The notes beneath the pieces are model-generated. The model worked only from the letters and a program-made list of their open reading frames with translations. It did not search any database and was not told the origin of the DNA. The position numbers and the translations under genes are program-made. From Gammaproteobacteria bacterium UBA7310 (GTDB lineage Bacteria; Pseudomonadota; Gammaproteobacteria; Pseudomonadales; Ketobacteraceae), in the NCBI GenBank assembly GCA_002471665.1, contig DKQK01000025.1, positions 129,522 to 193,521 on the forward strand: a stretch of 64,000 nucleotides of DNA. Reading direction: 5' to 3'. Shown here piece after piece: positions 25,871 to 34,298 of this stretch. Numbering within the stretch: the first letter of the stretch is position 1; each line of letters starts with the position of its first letter.

Positions 25871-26345
25871 GATCGTCCAGCAACTGCGTCACCTCGGCCT
25901 CATCGCCCCGCTCGTTCCAGACAATGGCGGCGCTGCGGGGCCCCAGCTCCAGCGCCAGAAAATCTTCCGTCTGCTGCTGCTGCCATTGTTCAATCAGTGC
26001 CTGCACCGCCGGTGGCGCGGTCAGGGTCACATCCGATGATTCCCACACCAGGGTGCCGTCCCGGGTTTTACGTTGCAGCCATTCTCCTTTCACCGATGGC
26101 CCGGTCTGGTCTTCCCTGGCCACCAACTGATAGCGGTACCAGCGATGGCCATCAATATGGGGATTGCGCTGCAGCTGAGCGTTGAACTTGGTATCCCGGG
26201 TCAGTGAAATGGGGCTGATGACCACATGCTCCGCCAACGCGCGCTGACGGATGCGGGCCAGACGCCGCTCCCGGGCCGAGGGCCGCAACATGAATACGGG
26301 CCCCAGAATAAATAACATCGCCAGCCCAATTATCAGGTAAACCAT
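25848..26345 (-). CDS. Membrane-anchored protein of unknown function
   Basis: A 165-residue protein with one N-terminal membrane segment (VYLIIGLAMLFILGPVFML) followed by a basic cytoplasmic-type stretch RPSARERRLARIRQRALAEH, then a soluble domain with HRWYRYQLVARED and LEQWQQQQ-like helices. Topology by the positive-inside rule places the soluble domain in the cytoplasm. It resembles short hypothetical proteins of other gammaproteobacteria. It shares 23 bases at the 3' end with the hydroxylase gene. Confidence 0.6.
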   Translation of the reverse strand: MVYLIIGLAMLFILGPVFMLRPSARERRLARIRQRALAEHVVISPISLTRDTKFNAQLQRNPHIDGHRWYRYQLVAREDQTGPSVKGEWLQRKTRDGTLVWESSDVTLTAPPAVQALIEQWQQQQTEDFLALELGPRSAAIVWNERGDEAEVTQLLDDLKRLLAV

Positions 26346-26452
26346 AAAACTGTATCCAACCTTTGACCAAAAACAACGCTTGAAATAAAAGTGCCGGGCA
26401 TTATCTAATACATTCAGTGATTCACAAACCCCAACCGCACAAGGATCATCCC

Positions 26453-26896
26453 ATGGGCCAATACAACCACATACTGCTGGCAGCCGATTTTAATGAAGAA
26501 TCGGCAATCGTTGAGCAGCGCGCCGCAGCACTGCAGGCCACCTTTGCCGCCACCCTGAGCATTGTTCACGTACTGGAACCCATATCCATTGCCTACGGTG
26601 GAGAGTTTCCGGTGGACCTGGGGGATCTGCACAAGGAGCTGGAAAAACAGGCCATGAGCCAGCTGCGTGATTTGGGGCAACGCCTCAACGTGCCGGAAGA
26701 GCGTCAATACATGGAAGTGGGCATCACTGAGAAAGAGATTCTGCGGGTCGCTGAAGACCGGGCGGTAGACCTGATCGTAATGGGCAGCCACGGCCGTCAT
26801 GGCCTGGCGCTGTTGTTGGGCTCAACCGCCAACGCCGTGCTGCATCATGCCAATATTGATGTGCTGGCGGTGCGGGTGAACAAGGATTCAAAATAA
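26453..26896 (+). CDS. Universal stress protein (UspA family)
   Basis: A 147-residue single-domain Usp. HILLAADFNEES at the start and the nucleotide-binding motif LIVMGSHGRHGLALLLGSTA (G-2x-G-9x-G-S/T) near 105-124 place it in the UspA group that can bind ATP/AMP. The start at ATG 26453 has AAGGATC upstream; a longer GTG start at 26417 lacks a site. By family it is induced in stasis and stress. Its last 9 bases overlap the convergent gene on the other strand. Confidence 0.9.
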   Translation: MGQYNHILLAADFNEESAIVEQRAAALQATFAATLSIVHVLEPISIAYGGEFPVDLGDLHKELEKQAMSQLRDLGQRLNVPEERQYMEVGITEKEILRVAEDRAVDLIVMGSHGRHGLALLLGSTANAVLHHANIDVLAVRVNKDSK

Positions 26897-27607
26897 GCGG
26901 GCTTCACCGGTTGTTACTTCGATGGCGGGCGATTCTTCTGCGTCCGTCATCAGCGGTTTCACTTTCTGCAATTGCGACTCCAGGGAATAACTCACACTGG
27001 AGGACATATCCAGGAAACTGAGCAAGGCTTTCAGGTTCGAATCCCCTTCACAGGCCTCTTTCACCCGCCCCCAAAAGGCCTCATTCAAGGTCTGCAGCTC
27101 CTGGTTCAGGCTGATCAGGCCCTGCAATTCCCAATCCGGGCGTTGACCTGCCCGGTAGTTGAAATACTGTTTCAACAGATAAAGCGCGGTTGAGCGGATG
27201 ATAAAGTCATCCTGGGACGCAAATGGCAGGTGATTGCGGGCGTTGGGCTTCAATTGCGTCAGGATCGGACAGGCGCTGGTGGCCATGATCAGCCCCATCA
27301 GAGAACGCAGGCCTTCCTCCAGCGCCGTTTCTTTTGCGTACTCACGCTCCGGAGTAACAACCCTGATCTTGGCCGTTTTTTGAGCAGGAAGGCGCTGAAA
27401 ATCCGTGACCACCGCCGCCAGATCTACCGCTGCCGGGCAATATTGGCAGTCCTTTACCGTCAACGGGCAGTTGGGGCATTGGTTATGCTTGAGTTTTGCC
27501 CACTCCGGTACCTCCTGCCGCTGGGCGCTGAAATCAAATGAACGATCCACATCCACTTCATAGTGCAGCGAATTGCCTTCGATATCAAAACGATACTGAA
27601 TTTTCAT
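26888..27607 (-). CDS. Conserved protein with four-Cys cluster, function unknown
   Basis: A 239-residue soluble protein. The N-terminal 35 residues form a beta-rich piece (MKIQYRFDIEGNSLHYEVDV), then a CxxC-x6-CxxC cluster (Cys44, Cys47, Cys54, Cys57 in CPNCPLTVKDCQYCP) that could bind zinc or an iron-sulfur cluster. The rest is helical (LMGLIMATSACPILTQLKPN, then STALYLLKQYFNYRAGQRPD). A similar layout occurs in conserved hypothetical proteins of marine gammaproteobacteria; I cannot name a function. AGGGGAAACC precedes the ATG. It shares 9 bases with the convergent Usp gene. Confidence 0.7.
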   Translation of the reverse strand: MKIQYRFDIEGNSLHYEVDVDRSFDFSAQRQEVPEWAKLKHNQCPNCPLTVKDCQYCPAAVDLAAVVTDFQRLPAQKTAKIRVVTPEREYAKETALEEGLRSLMGLIMATSACPILTQLKPNARNHLPFASQDDFIIRSTALYLLKQYFNYRAGQRPDWELQGLISLNQELQTLNEAFWGRVKEACEGDSNLKALLSFLDMSSSVSYSLESQLQKVKPLMTDAEESPAIEVTTGEARLF

Positions 27608-27820
27608 GGTCGGTTTCCCCTGGCCTGCATTCTAACAGTGTAGACGCGCCCACCCAGTATTCCAAAATACACTAGGTCAGCCTAACCACTTGATTGTAAA
27701 CCTGGTGCCAAAATTCATGGGCGGCCGTTTTCCACTGCCAGATTTTCTGGGCTATGCTGACTACTTAGATAGAAATCATTCAGAAGCGATGTTTTTCACG
27801 CCACTGCAGGAGCGATCAGC

Positions 27821-28423
27821 GTGTCATTCGGATCTCAGTTGTCTAACCCTGGTTCCAGCTCAGTGAACCCTGACCTGGATTGGAGCCAAATCAAAGAAAC
27901 CATTTCCATGCTGTGCCTGGCCATGGCTCAGATTGAGACGACCCTCACCGACAGCTCAAAATCGGTGGATGAGCTGTCGTCCACCTTTACCGGCATGGCA
28001 CAGGATGCCAAAAAGGTGATGTCCCTGTGCGAACACGCAGACAGTTCCGAAAAATGGGAAACCCAGCGCAATGACATCATGAGCGCATCCCAGCAAATGC
28101 ACCAGCAGATGCAGAGAGCCATTGTCGCCTTCCAGTTTTATGACCGGCTCACCCAGAAGCTGCATCACGTGAACGAGAGCCTGACTCACCTGGGTGACCT
28201 CATCAGTGACACCACCCGCCTCTACAATCCGTCCGAATGGAGCCGCATTCAGCAGGAGATCCGCTCCAATTACACCATGGAATGCGAGCGCCTGATGTTC
28301 GACCATATTATGCAAGGTGCCACCATCCGTGAAGCACTGGAATTGTACCGTCACCAGTTTGAACAGACTGAATCCCTCACTGGCCCGGATGATGATTCCG
28401 AAGACGATATTGAGCTGTTCTGA
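27821..28423 (+). CDS. Helical protein with CheZ-like motif (putative chemotaxis phosphatase)
   Basis: A 200-residue cytoplasmic, largely helical protein. The segment AFQFYDRLTQKLHHVNESL (103-121) carries Asp108 and Gln112 spaced i,i+4, the same spacing as the catalytic Asp and Gln of CheZ (DLTGQ). The acidic tail ending DDIELF (195-200) recalls the CheY-binding C-terminal peptide of CheZ. Overall length is close to CheZ (214). These are seen features; a CheY-phosphatase role is inference, and overall similarity to CheZ is low. The start is GTG with CAGGAG 8 bases upstream. It stands alone, though cheV and a chemoreceptor are in the same window. Confidence 0.55.
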   Translation: MSFGSQLSNPGSSSVNPDLDWSQIKETISMLCLAMAQIETTLTDSSKSVDELSSTFTGMAQDAKKVMSLCEHADSSEKWETQRNDIMSASQQMHQQMQRAIVAFQFYDRLTQKLHHVNESLTHLGDLISDTTRLYNPSEWSRIQQEIRSNYTMECERLMFDHIMQGATIREALELYRHQFEQTESLTGPDDDSEDDIELF

Positions 28424-28474
28424 TTTACTAGCTGGCTTGATCGATTCATTTTGACGGTTTATTCCCGAACCACG

Positions 28475-29269
28475 TCACGCCAACACCTCTACCGGATCAC
28501 CCACCCGAATCTTCCCCGCCGATCGTGACACCATATTCTGGCCGAAAAACACCTCGCCATCCCTGGCGCGGTACTGCTTCAGGGTGCGGAATACCTCCGG
28601 TTGCCGACTGGCATCGGCAGGGTTGATGGTGGGGATGGCGCAACGGGAACAGGGCTTCACCACGTCAAACACCATAGAACCCACCCGCAGCACCCGCCAC
28701 TGATCCTCTGCCCAGGGGGCCCCACCGGTGACCACCACATTGGGGCGAAACCGTTCCATACCAATGTTCAGGCTCATGTGACTGTTCAATTCATCCAGGG
28801 AGGATTGTTGTGTCAGTAACAGCGGATAGCCATCGGCAAAACTGACCGTATGACCAGGCCCGGCGTAATGCTCGTCCACCGGACGCCGGCAGTGGTCATC
28901 CATAAAAACCAGGCGGCAATCCCGGCCCAGCACCCGGCTCAACCAAACATTAATGGCCTCACTGCCCAACCGCGCCTCACACTGATCGCGCCAGACCTGC
29001 ACCCTGATAAGCGGGCTTTCAACAAAATCCACCACATCAAAAACCATCGCCTCACCCTGGGCTGCGGTTAAGGTCACACGGCCCTGATCCAGGCTGACCC
29101 GAATCAACGCCATGGCCGGCAACTGCCGCTGAGTGAGAAACTTTCCCGCCTCATCCACCACCATCCAGCGCCGATCCCAACGCAAACCAAATCGGTCAAT
29201 GGCGCTTACCGCCACCGGCAACCCGCCCAACGACTTTACCGGGTGAATGTACAAACTGGCCACGTGCAT
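28475..29269 (-). CDS. MOSC domain protein (YcbX-like)
   Basis: A 264-residue protein with the N-terminal beta-barrel (YIHPVKSLGGLPV; DRRWMVVDEAGKFLTQRQ) and C-terminal MOSC domain. The invariant Cys lies in VKPCSRCAIPTINP, and the preceding ERFRPNVVVTGG is diagnostic. YcbX in E. coli works with CysJ to reduce N-hydroxylated bases using molybdenum cofactor; the enzyme here lacks the C-terminal ferredoxin domain of E. coli YcbX, so its electron source may differ. It is divergent from the small lipoprotein gene. Confidence 0.9.
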   Translation of the reverse strand: MHVASLYIHPVKSLGGLPVAVSAIDRFGLRWDRRWMVVDEAGKFLTQRQLPAMALIRVSLDQGRVTLTAAQGEAMVFDVVDFVESPLIRVQVWRDQCEARLGSEAINVWLSRVLGRDCRLVFMDDHCRRPVDEHYAGPGHTVSFADGYPLLLTQQSSLDELNSHMSLNIGMERFRPNVVVTGGAPWAEDQWRVLRVGSMVFDVVKPCSRCAIPTINPADASRQPEVFRTLKQYRARDGEVFFGQNMVSRSAGKIRVGDPVEVLA

Positions 29270-29382
29270 GTTGAATGTTCCATCCCATCATCAGGTTGAG
29301 ATCGAAAAAGACTAACCTATACTGTGCTAATAACCCATGGATTATATCTGATTTTCATAGTGTTTTTAGCTGGGGGGAAACC

Positions 29383-29595
29383 ATGCGAATACTAACCGGA
29401 CTGATATGCATTGCCGCTCTGAGTGCCTGCGGCGATTCCAAATTTGCGGATATGCCGCAGTCTGAATTACAGGAGCGTTATTCCCAATGTGAGAACGCGT
29501 CCAGCCTTTCCCCCGGCGGGGCCATTACCTGCGACAATATTCGTCGGGAGTGTGAACGCCGTGCCGAGGACAAAGGCCGCAAAGTCTGCTATTAA
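29383..29595 (+). CDS. Small lipoprotein
   Basis: A 70-residue precursor with lipobox LSAC (RILTGLICIAALSAC, cleavage before Cys15). The mature 56 residues are hydrophilic and contain three further Cys (in RYSQCENAS, AITCDNIRRECERRAED and the final VCY), likely disulfide-bonded in the periplasm. GGGGGGAAACC precedes the ATG at 29383. A longer in-frame start at 29275 gives no lipoprotein signal at its N-terminus. Similar small EexN-like or unknown lipoproteins are common; function unknown. Confidence 0.7.
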   Translation: MRILTGLICIAALSACGDSKFADMPQSELQERYSQCENASSLSPGGAITCDNIRRECERRAEDKGRKVCY

Positions 29596-29648
29596 CCACA
29601 GGCCCCTGTTCTCGGGCTGCTGTCTGACTGCGCCTCACTGCCACTTCT

Positions 29649-31391
29649 TTACCGGGCAGCAGATTCATACAGTACCAACGCTTCGCCTTCCCCCGGCAAC
29701 GCTGTGCGCTCAAAGCCGTCCGGGGTCCAATAGATGATCACAACATCGTCCATGTGCTGACTATCCAGCGTTAACTCAAGGTGCACGGGGTGGCCGTCTT
29801 CATCCAGTTGCTTGATCTCCAGGCGCATCCCGTCCGTCGTCACCACCTGCCCTACCGTTAACGGATCCCGGGACAGATCGCGCACCGACTGTTCAAATTC
29901 ATTGATCATGCCCTTCTCAGACAGAATCTGTAATCGGTTCTGACCAACACGCTGAACAGTAAATTGCATGGCATCAGAGGACATCAACCACAATCGCTCC
30001 GGTAGTGTTGCTTGGTGGGCAAACCGCATGGGGGATGTGGCCAGCGCAATGGGCATATTCAGGCCAAATAACAACACACGATCCTGCTCACTCTCGATGG
30101 GCATGCGCTGCGTCACGTGTAACGCCATCAGTCTGGTCCAGATCCAGGGACTGTAACTGAAAATCGGCATCAACAGCGGTGAAATCACCAGGTGGATCGC
30201 AAACAGGATATAGGCACCCACGCGAACAAAGCGCGACGTCACCAGATTCGATAACACCGCTTCAAACAACAGGCCCAACAAGCCGGAGGCACCGATCCCC
30301 ACCATCAGTAAATTGCGGTCCGCCGGAATGGAGGCACTGATGGGGGCCGCCGCGAACAAGCAACCCAGAGCCCAGAAACGTGCCATGGGCGATTGCATGA
30401 GAATGGGCAACACAATGAGAGATACCAGCGCCAGGCACAACAGGGCCACAATGGAAAACACCAGCATGCCATCGGGATTGAAGCCAAACACATCCGCCGG
30501 CACCAGGCCGAATTGAGCGAACAACAATACCGGAATGCGCTCCCCCAGCTTGCTGGCGAAAATCAGCGGCGATTCCAGGGGATCGATGTAATTGGTATCG
30601 GAATGATTGGCTCCGAAATGACCCACCTTATACAAGACCCACCAGCTTACGCTGACCAGCACATAGGGCCATAACGCCAATAAGGCTCGCCTGGGACCGG
30701 CTTTATCCACCATCAGGGCATAGGCACCCAGGTACCCGCAGGTGCTGATGCCGATCTCACCACTGAACAAACTGCACAGCAACCAAAACAGGCTCAATAC
30801 CAGGGCCTTGCCGCCGCCGGATTGCCGCCAATCCAGATAGGCCAGCAAACACAGCACACCAAACAACGCGGCCATAATGGCATTACGATTGGCGATCCAG
30901 CTCAGTGTCAGGCCGTGGCTGCTATCCCACATGAACAACGCCAATCCGGCAATGGCCGCCAGCGGCTGCATGCCGGTTCGGCAATACAATCGGTACAGTC
31001 CGGCTCCCAACCCCAGATACCAAACCAGACTGTGTACGTGCATCAATAACGCTACATCACGCCACAAGGCATGATCCAGCCAATGGCTCAACTCTGCCAG
31101 TGGCCGCCAGAACTGGTAACGGAAACCTTCATAGGTCCACCAGGGAATCACCCCCAGATCCATCAACACCTGCGTGCGGTGAGGGGTCGCATCCACCCAG
31201 GAGAACAAACCGAATAATGACCAATCCCGCGCTTTGGGAATATCAATATCAGGGTGCAGCAAGGCATAGTGAATGTAATCGTCACCCAACCAACCGGAAA
31301 ATAATGCAGGCAGTGTGAGCACCACAGTGAGAACCAATACCCAATGTGGTTTTTCTCTCAGTTTATTTAAATACTGCATGACAGAGCTCAC
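29649..31391 (-). CDS. Large polytopic membrane protein, GT-C-like layout
   Basis: A 580-residue inner-membrane protein with about ten to twelve hydrophobic segments in residues 15-410 and a C-terminal soluble domain (about 415-580, with VQRVGQNRLQILSEKGM and VVIIYWTPDGFERTAL). The first external loop holds GWLGDDYIHYALL, with a paired Asp near the end of TM1, the position of the metal-binding acidic motif in GT-C glycosyltransferases such as dolichol-phosphate-mannose transferases. Glycosyltransferase function is an inference. It lies 11 bases downstream of the acyltransferase gene, so both are probably co-transcribed. The start could be GTG at 31391 or ATG at 31379. Confidence 0.65.
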   Translation of the reverse strand: MSSVMQYLNKLREKPHWVLVLTVVLTLPALFSGWLGDDYIHYALLHPDIDIPKARDWSLFGLFSWVDATPHRTQVLMDLGVIPWWTYEGFRYQFWRPLAELSHWLDHALWRDVALLMHVHSLVWYLGLGAGLYRLYCRTGMQPLAAIAGLALFMWDSSHGLTLSWIANRNAIMAALFGVLCLLAYLDWRQSGGGKALVLSLFWLLCSLFSGEIGISTCGYLGAYALMVDKAGPRRALLALWPYVLVSVSWWVLYKVGHFGANHSDTNYIDPLESPLIFASKLGERIPVLLFAQFGLVPADVFGFNPDGMLVFSIVALLCLALVSLIVLPILMQSPMARFWALGCLFAAAPISASIPADRNLLMVGIGASGLLGLLFEAVLSNLVTSRFVRVGAYILFAIHLVISPLLMPIFSYSPWIWTRLMALHVTQRMPIESEQDRVLLFGLNMPIALATSPMRFAHQATLPERLWLMSSDAMQFTVQRVGQNRLQILSEKGMINEFEQSVRDLSRDPLTVGQVVTTDGMRLEIKQLDEDGHPVHLELTLDSQHMDDVVIIYWTPDGFERTALPGEGEALVLYESAAR

Positions 31392-31402
31392 TTACGCGGA
31401 CA

Positions 31403-32563
31403 CTACCCGGCTTGTTCTGACTCTCTATATTTGACTGCGCGATGGATAAATGGAAAGTAAAAACGGCGTTTTTTTCCATTCAACAACCAGCCAATCCCCG
31501 TGGAACGCACAAAAACCTGATACGTGATCAAACTAATCGCAAAGGTTATCAACAATACCAACCCAAACTTGAGGCTGTGATGAACGGACCAGTGATCGAT
31601 CCACATCGGCACTGCCACCGTAATGGGTAAGTGCACTAAATACACCCAATAGGAGGCCTCCGACAAATACCGGGCCCTCGCACTGAAATGATCACACAGG
31701 CGTTTGTAGACAGCCAGGATAAACCAACACACCAGCGCATAATACAGGCCGAGAAACAAGGCACCATACCAAACAAATGCCTGAGGATCTTCCGGATTCC
31801 GTGCTGCGGTAATACTCACAATGATCACAAACACGATCAGCGAGAGAATAGTGAATAACAGTAAACGCCCCCAATGGGCAATGCTGTTAAAAAACGCCTC
31901 GCGCATGTGATAGGCAACCATCCCCGTGCCGAAAAACAACGCATACTGGACAAAAGCCGGATTCAGAATATCCAAACCCACCGGTGCTTCCAGCATATAG
32001 CTGCCGTTGATCACATGCACCAGTGCCAGCACCAAACCCAGCGCCCACGGCAACATTTTGGCGTTTTTTGCATATTGCTCTGCAGTAAAAAACCGGTTTA
32101 ACAGCCATTGCAGGGGAATGGCCGCCAACACATAAAAATACAAATAGTATAAAAACCACAGATGGTAGAGCCGTATGCTGTGGTCAAACTCGACGTCAAT
32201 TCCCCGCAGCGCCATCAGCTCGGCACCATGGCTATACAGGTGGTTACAGTAAATAATTATGGGGCCGGCAAACACCAGCAAAGGCAACAGAACCCGTTGG
32301 GTTCGGTTCTTCAAGAAGCCCGTATTGCCCCGCTTGCTGATCAACATCGCCGCAAACAACCCGGCCACCAGAAAGAACACCTGCATACGAAAACTGTGAA
32401 TCACATTAATGATCACCGAATACAGTACATGAACGTCGACGGACTTATAGGGCCATAACTCCCCGGCAGGAAAATTGTTGTAGCTCCCTGCTGCGTGTAA
32501 CACGATTCCCAAAAGCATCATATGGGAACGCACTTGGTCAAGGAAGTGTATTCTCCGATCCAT
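31403..32563 (-). CDS. Acyltransferase 3 family membrane protein (OpgC-like)
   Basis: A 386-residue protein with about ten membrane helices. RIHFLDQVRSHMMLLGIVLH at the start contains the conserved Arg/His of the family, followed by FRMQVFFLVAGLFAAMLI and KNRTQRVLLPLLVF, the R-x-x-R-LLP signature typical of the OpgC/MdoC branch that succinylates periplasmic glucans. The substrate here is unknown. An 11-base gap to the following membrane protein gene suggests a two-gene operon for modifying a surface or periplasmic glycan. Confidence 0.85.
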   Translation of the reverse strand: MDRRIHFLDQVRSHMMLLGIVLHAAGSYNNFPAGELWPYKSVDVHVLYSVIINVIHSFRMQVFFLVAGLFAAMLISKRGNTGFLKNRTQRVLLPLLVFAGPIIIYCNHLYSHGAELMALRGIDVEFDHSIRLYHLWFLYYLYFYVLAAIPLQWLLNRFFTAEQYAKNAKMLPWALGLVLALVHVINGSYMLEAPVGLDILNPAFVQYALFFGTGMVAYHMREAFFNSIAHWGRLLLFTILSLIVFVIIVSITAARNPEDPQAFVWYGALFLGLYYALVCWFILAVYKRLCDHFSARARYLSEASYWVYLVHLPITVAVPMWIDHWSVHHSLKFGLVLLITFAISLITYQVFVRSTGIGWLLNGKKRRFYFPFIHRAVKYRESEQAG

Positions 32564-32760
32564 GGTAAAAACCTACATCCACATCTTTATGTGCGTTAAC
32601 TGGTTGATATTATTGTAATAACAAACAGACGATCTGAATTAATTGTACGGCCAGTTGCTGTAGCAGCATACTGGCCGCGTATTATGACGTTTACTCCAGC
32701 TCTAATACAACTACTGCACCAACCCCATATCTGACGCCTGATTTCACTGCAGACAGAACC

Positions 32761-34161
32761 TCAAAAAACAATACTGGTGCCCTCGGCCGGCACTTCGGCC
32801 GAAATACCCAACTTATCGAGTAATTTCTGCTGCAATACCTGCAATGCCTCGGCCTCGCCATGCACCAGATAAAAACGGGTAGGCTGCTTGAAGTTGGCGG
32901 CCCACTCCAACAGCTGCGACTGTCCGGCATGGGCTGAAAAACCACCCAGGGTATGCACTTTCGCGCGCACATAAAAATCGGAGCCAAACATTTTTACGTG
33001 TTTTTCCCCTTCCACAATTTGCCGCCCCAATGTGCCCCGGGCCTGAAAACCGGGAAACACAATATGACATTCATTACGCCAGATATTGTGTTTCAGGTGA
33101 TGACGAATTCGACCACCATTACACATCCCACTGCCGGCAATAATGATGACGCCATCCTTGATGCGGTTGATGGCCATGGAATCCTCGGTACTTTCCGTCA
33201 GTGTCAGCATGGGCAGGTAGGACTTGGGATCATCCCCCAGTTTGACAGATATCTTCTTCAGATCCTCCGGGTCCAGCAGGTCCATATATTCTGTATACAA
33301 ACGGGTTACTTCGATACCCATGGGGCTATCCAGAAAGATGCGCTGTTGGGGGACTTTACCCTGCTTGTATAACACCCCAAGATGAAACAGCATCTCCTGG
33401 GTGCGGCCCACGGCAAATGAAGGAATCAACACATTGCCCTTGTCCTGGCTGGCCTGCTGCAACGCCTCGCCCAATTCCTCCAGTGTATTGTCCATGGTAC
33501 GGTGATCCCGATCGCCATAGGTGCCTTCCATCAGCACCACGTCGGCGTCCGTCACGATTTCCGGATCTTTCATTAACACCGCATCGGGATTACCCAGATC
33601 CCCGGAAAACACCAGTTTCTTGTGGCGGCCTTTTTCTTCCAGCTGCAGCTCCACAATGGCAGAACCGATAATGTGGGCGGCATCCCGAAAGTAAAGTTTG
33701 ACATGGCCGTTGACGCTACGGGTTTCGTGGTAGGGAACCCCTTTGCAATGCTCCAGCACATGCAGCACATCGTCCATATCATACCAGGGCTCGATTTCGG
33801 GCTTGCCGGCCCGCTTGCGACGCCGGTTCTCCCATTCCACATCCCGCAAATGCAAACCGGCGGCGTCTTCCAGCATAATGGCCAACAGATTGCGGGTGGC
33901 TTCGGTACAATATACCGGCCCCTTGTAGCCTTCCTTGAACAGCCTCGGCAACAGGCCACTGTGATCCAGGTGACCGTGGGACAAAATCACCGCATCCAGC
34001 TGTCGCGGGTTAAAGGGAAACGGCTCCCCATTACGACGCTCTGCCTGTCTGCCGCCCTGATGCATGCCGCAATCCAGCAGGATGCGCAGCCCCTCGGTTT
34101 CGATCAGGTGGCAGGAGCCGGTGACTTCCTGGGCAGCGCCCCAAAAGGTAAGTTTTGCCAT
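32761..34161 (-). CDS. Metallo-beta-lactamase / beta-CASP fold putative ribonuclease
   Basis: A 466-residue cytoplasmic protein. The metallo-beta-lactamase motif SHGHLDHSG (His/Asp metal ligands), a beta-CASP region (LIPSFAVGRTQEMLFHL; AGSGMCNGGRIRHHL) and a C-terminal RMMBL part (GGFSAHAGQSQLLEW; FYLVHGEAEALQVLQ) are clear in order. Homologues with this exact layout are annotated as RNA-processing exonucleases or CPSF73-like RNases. A Gly-x-Ala-x-x-E-V-T-G start (WGAAQEVTGSCH) is family-typical. AAGGA precedes the ATG. It is divergent from imuA; no LexA box faces it, though the imuA box lies 97 bases away. Confidence 0.9.
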   Translation of the reverse strand: MAKLTFWGAAQEVTGSCHLIETEGLRILLDCGMHQGGRQAERRNGEPFPFNPRQLDAVILSHGHLDHSGLLPRLFKEGYKGPVYCTEATRNLLAIMLEDAAGLHLRDVEWENRRRKRAGKPEIEPWYDMDDVLHVLEHCKGVPYHETRSVNGHVKLYFRDAAHIIGSAIVELQLEEKGRHKKLVFSGDLGNPDAVLMKDPEIVTDADVVLMEGTYGDRDHRTMDNTLEELGEALQQASQDKGNVLIPSFAVGRTQEMLFHLGVLYKQGKVPQQRIFLDSPMGIEVTRLYTEYMDLLDPEDLKKISVKLGDDPKSYLPMLTLTESTEDSMAINRIKDGVIIIAGSGMCNGGRIRHHLKHNIWRNECHIVFPGFQARGTLGRQIVEGEKHVKMFGSDFYVRAKVHTLGGFSAHAGQSQLLEWAANFKQPTRFYLVHGEAEALQVLQQKLLDKLGISAEVPAEGTSIVF

Positions 34162-34240
34162 GATTCATTCCTTCTGTTTTCGCCCAAGATAGCACAACCT
34201 GCTCATTTACATCGTGTTTTACATCATGGTTTAAAAGCCC

Positions 34241-34273
34241 TTGCCGCCTCCGAAATACTGTATATAATTACAG
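34241..34273 (+). promoter_or_regulatory. imuA SOS promoter with LexA box
   Basis: LexA box CTGTATATAATTACAG at 34258-34273, differing at one base from the first lexA box in this window. It contains the perfect -10 hexamer TATAAT (34263-34268); TTGCCG at 34241-34246 forms a -35 with 16-base spacing. Transcription should start near 34275 and be blocked by LexA until DNA damage. Confidence 0.92.
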
Positions 34274-34298
34274 TATCGCAATCTGTATGAGAGCCGCA

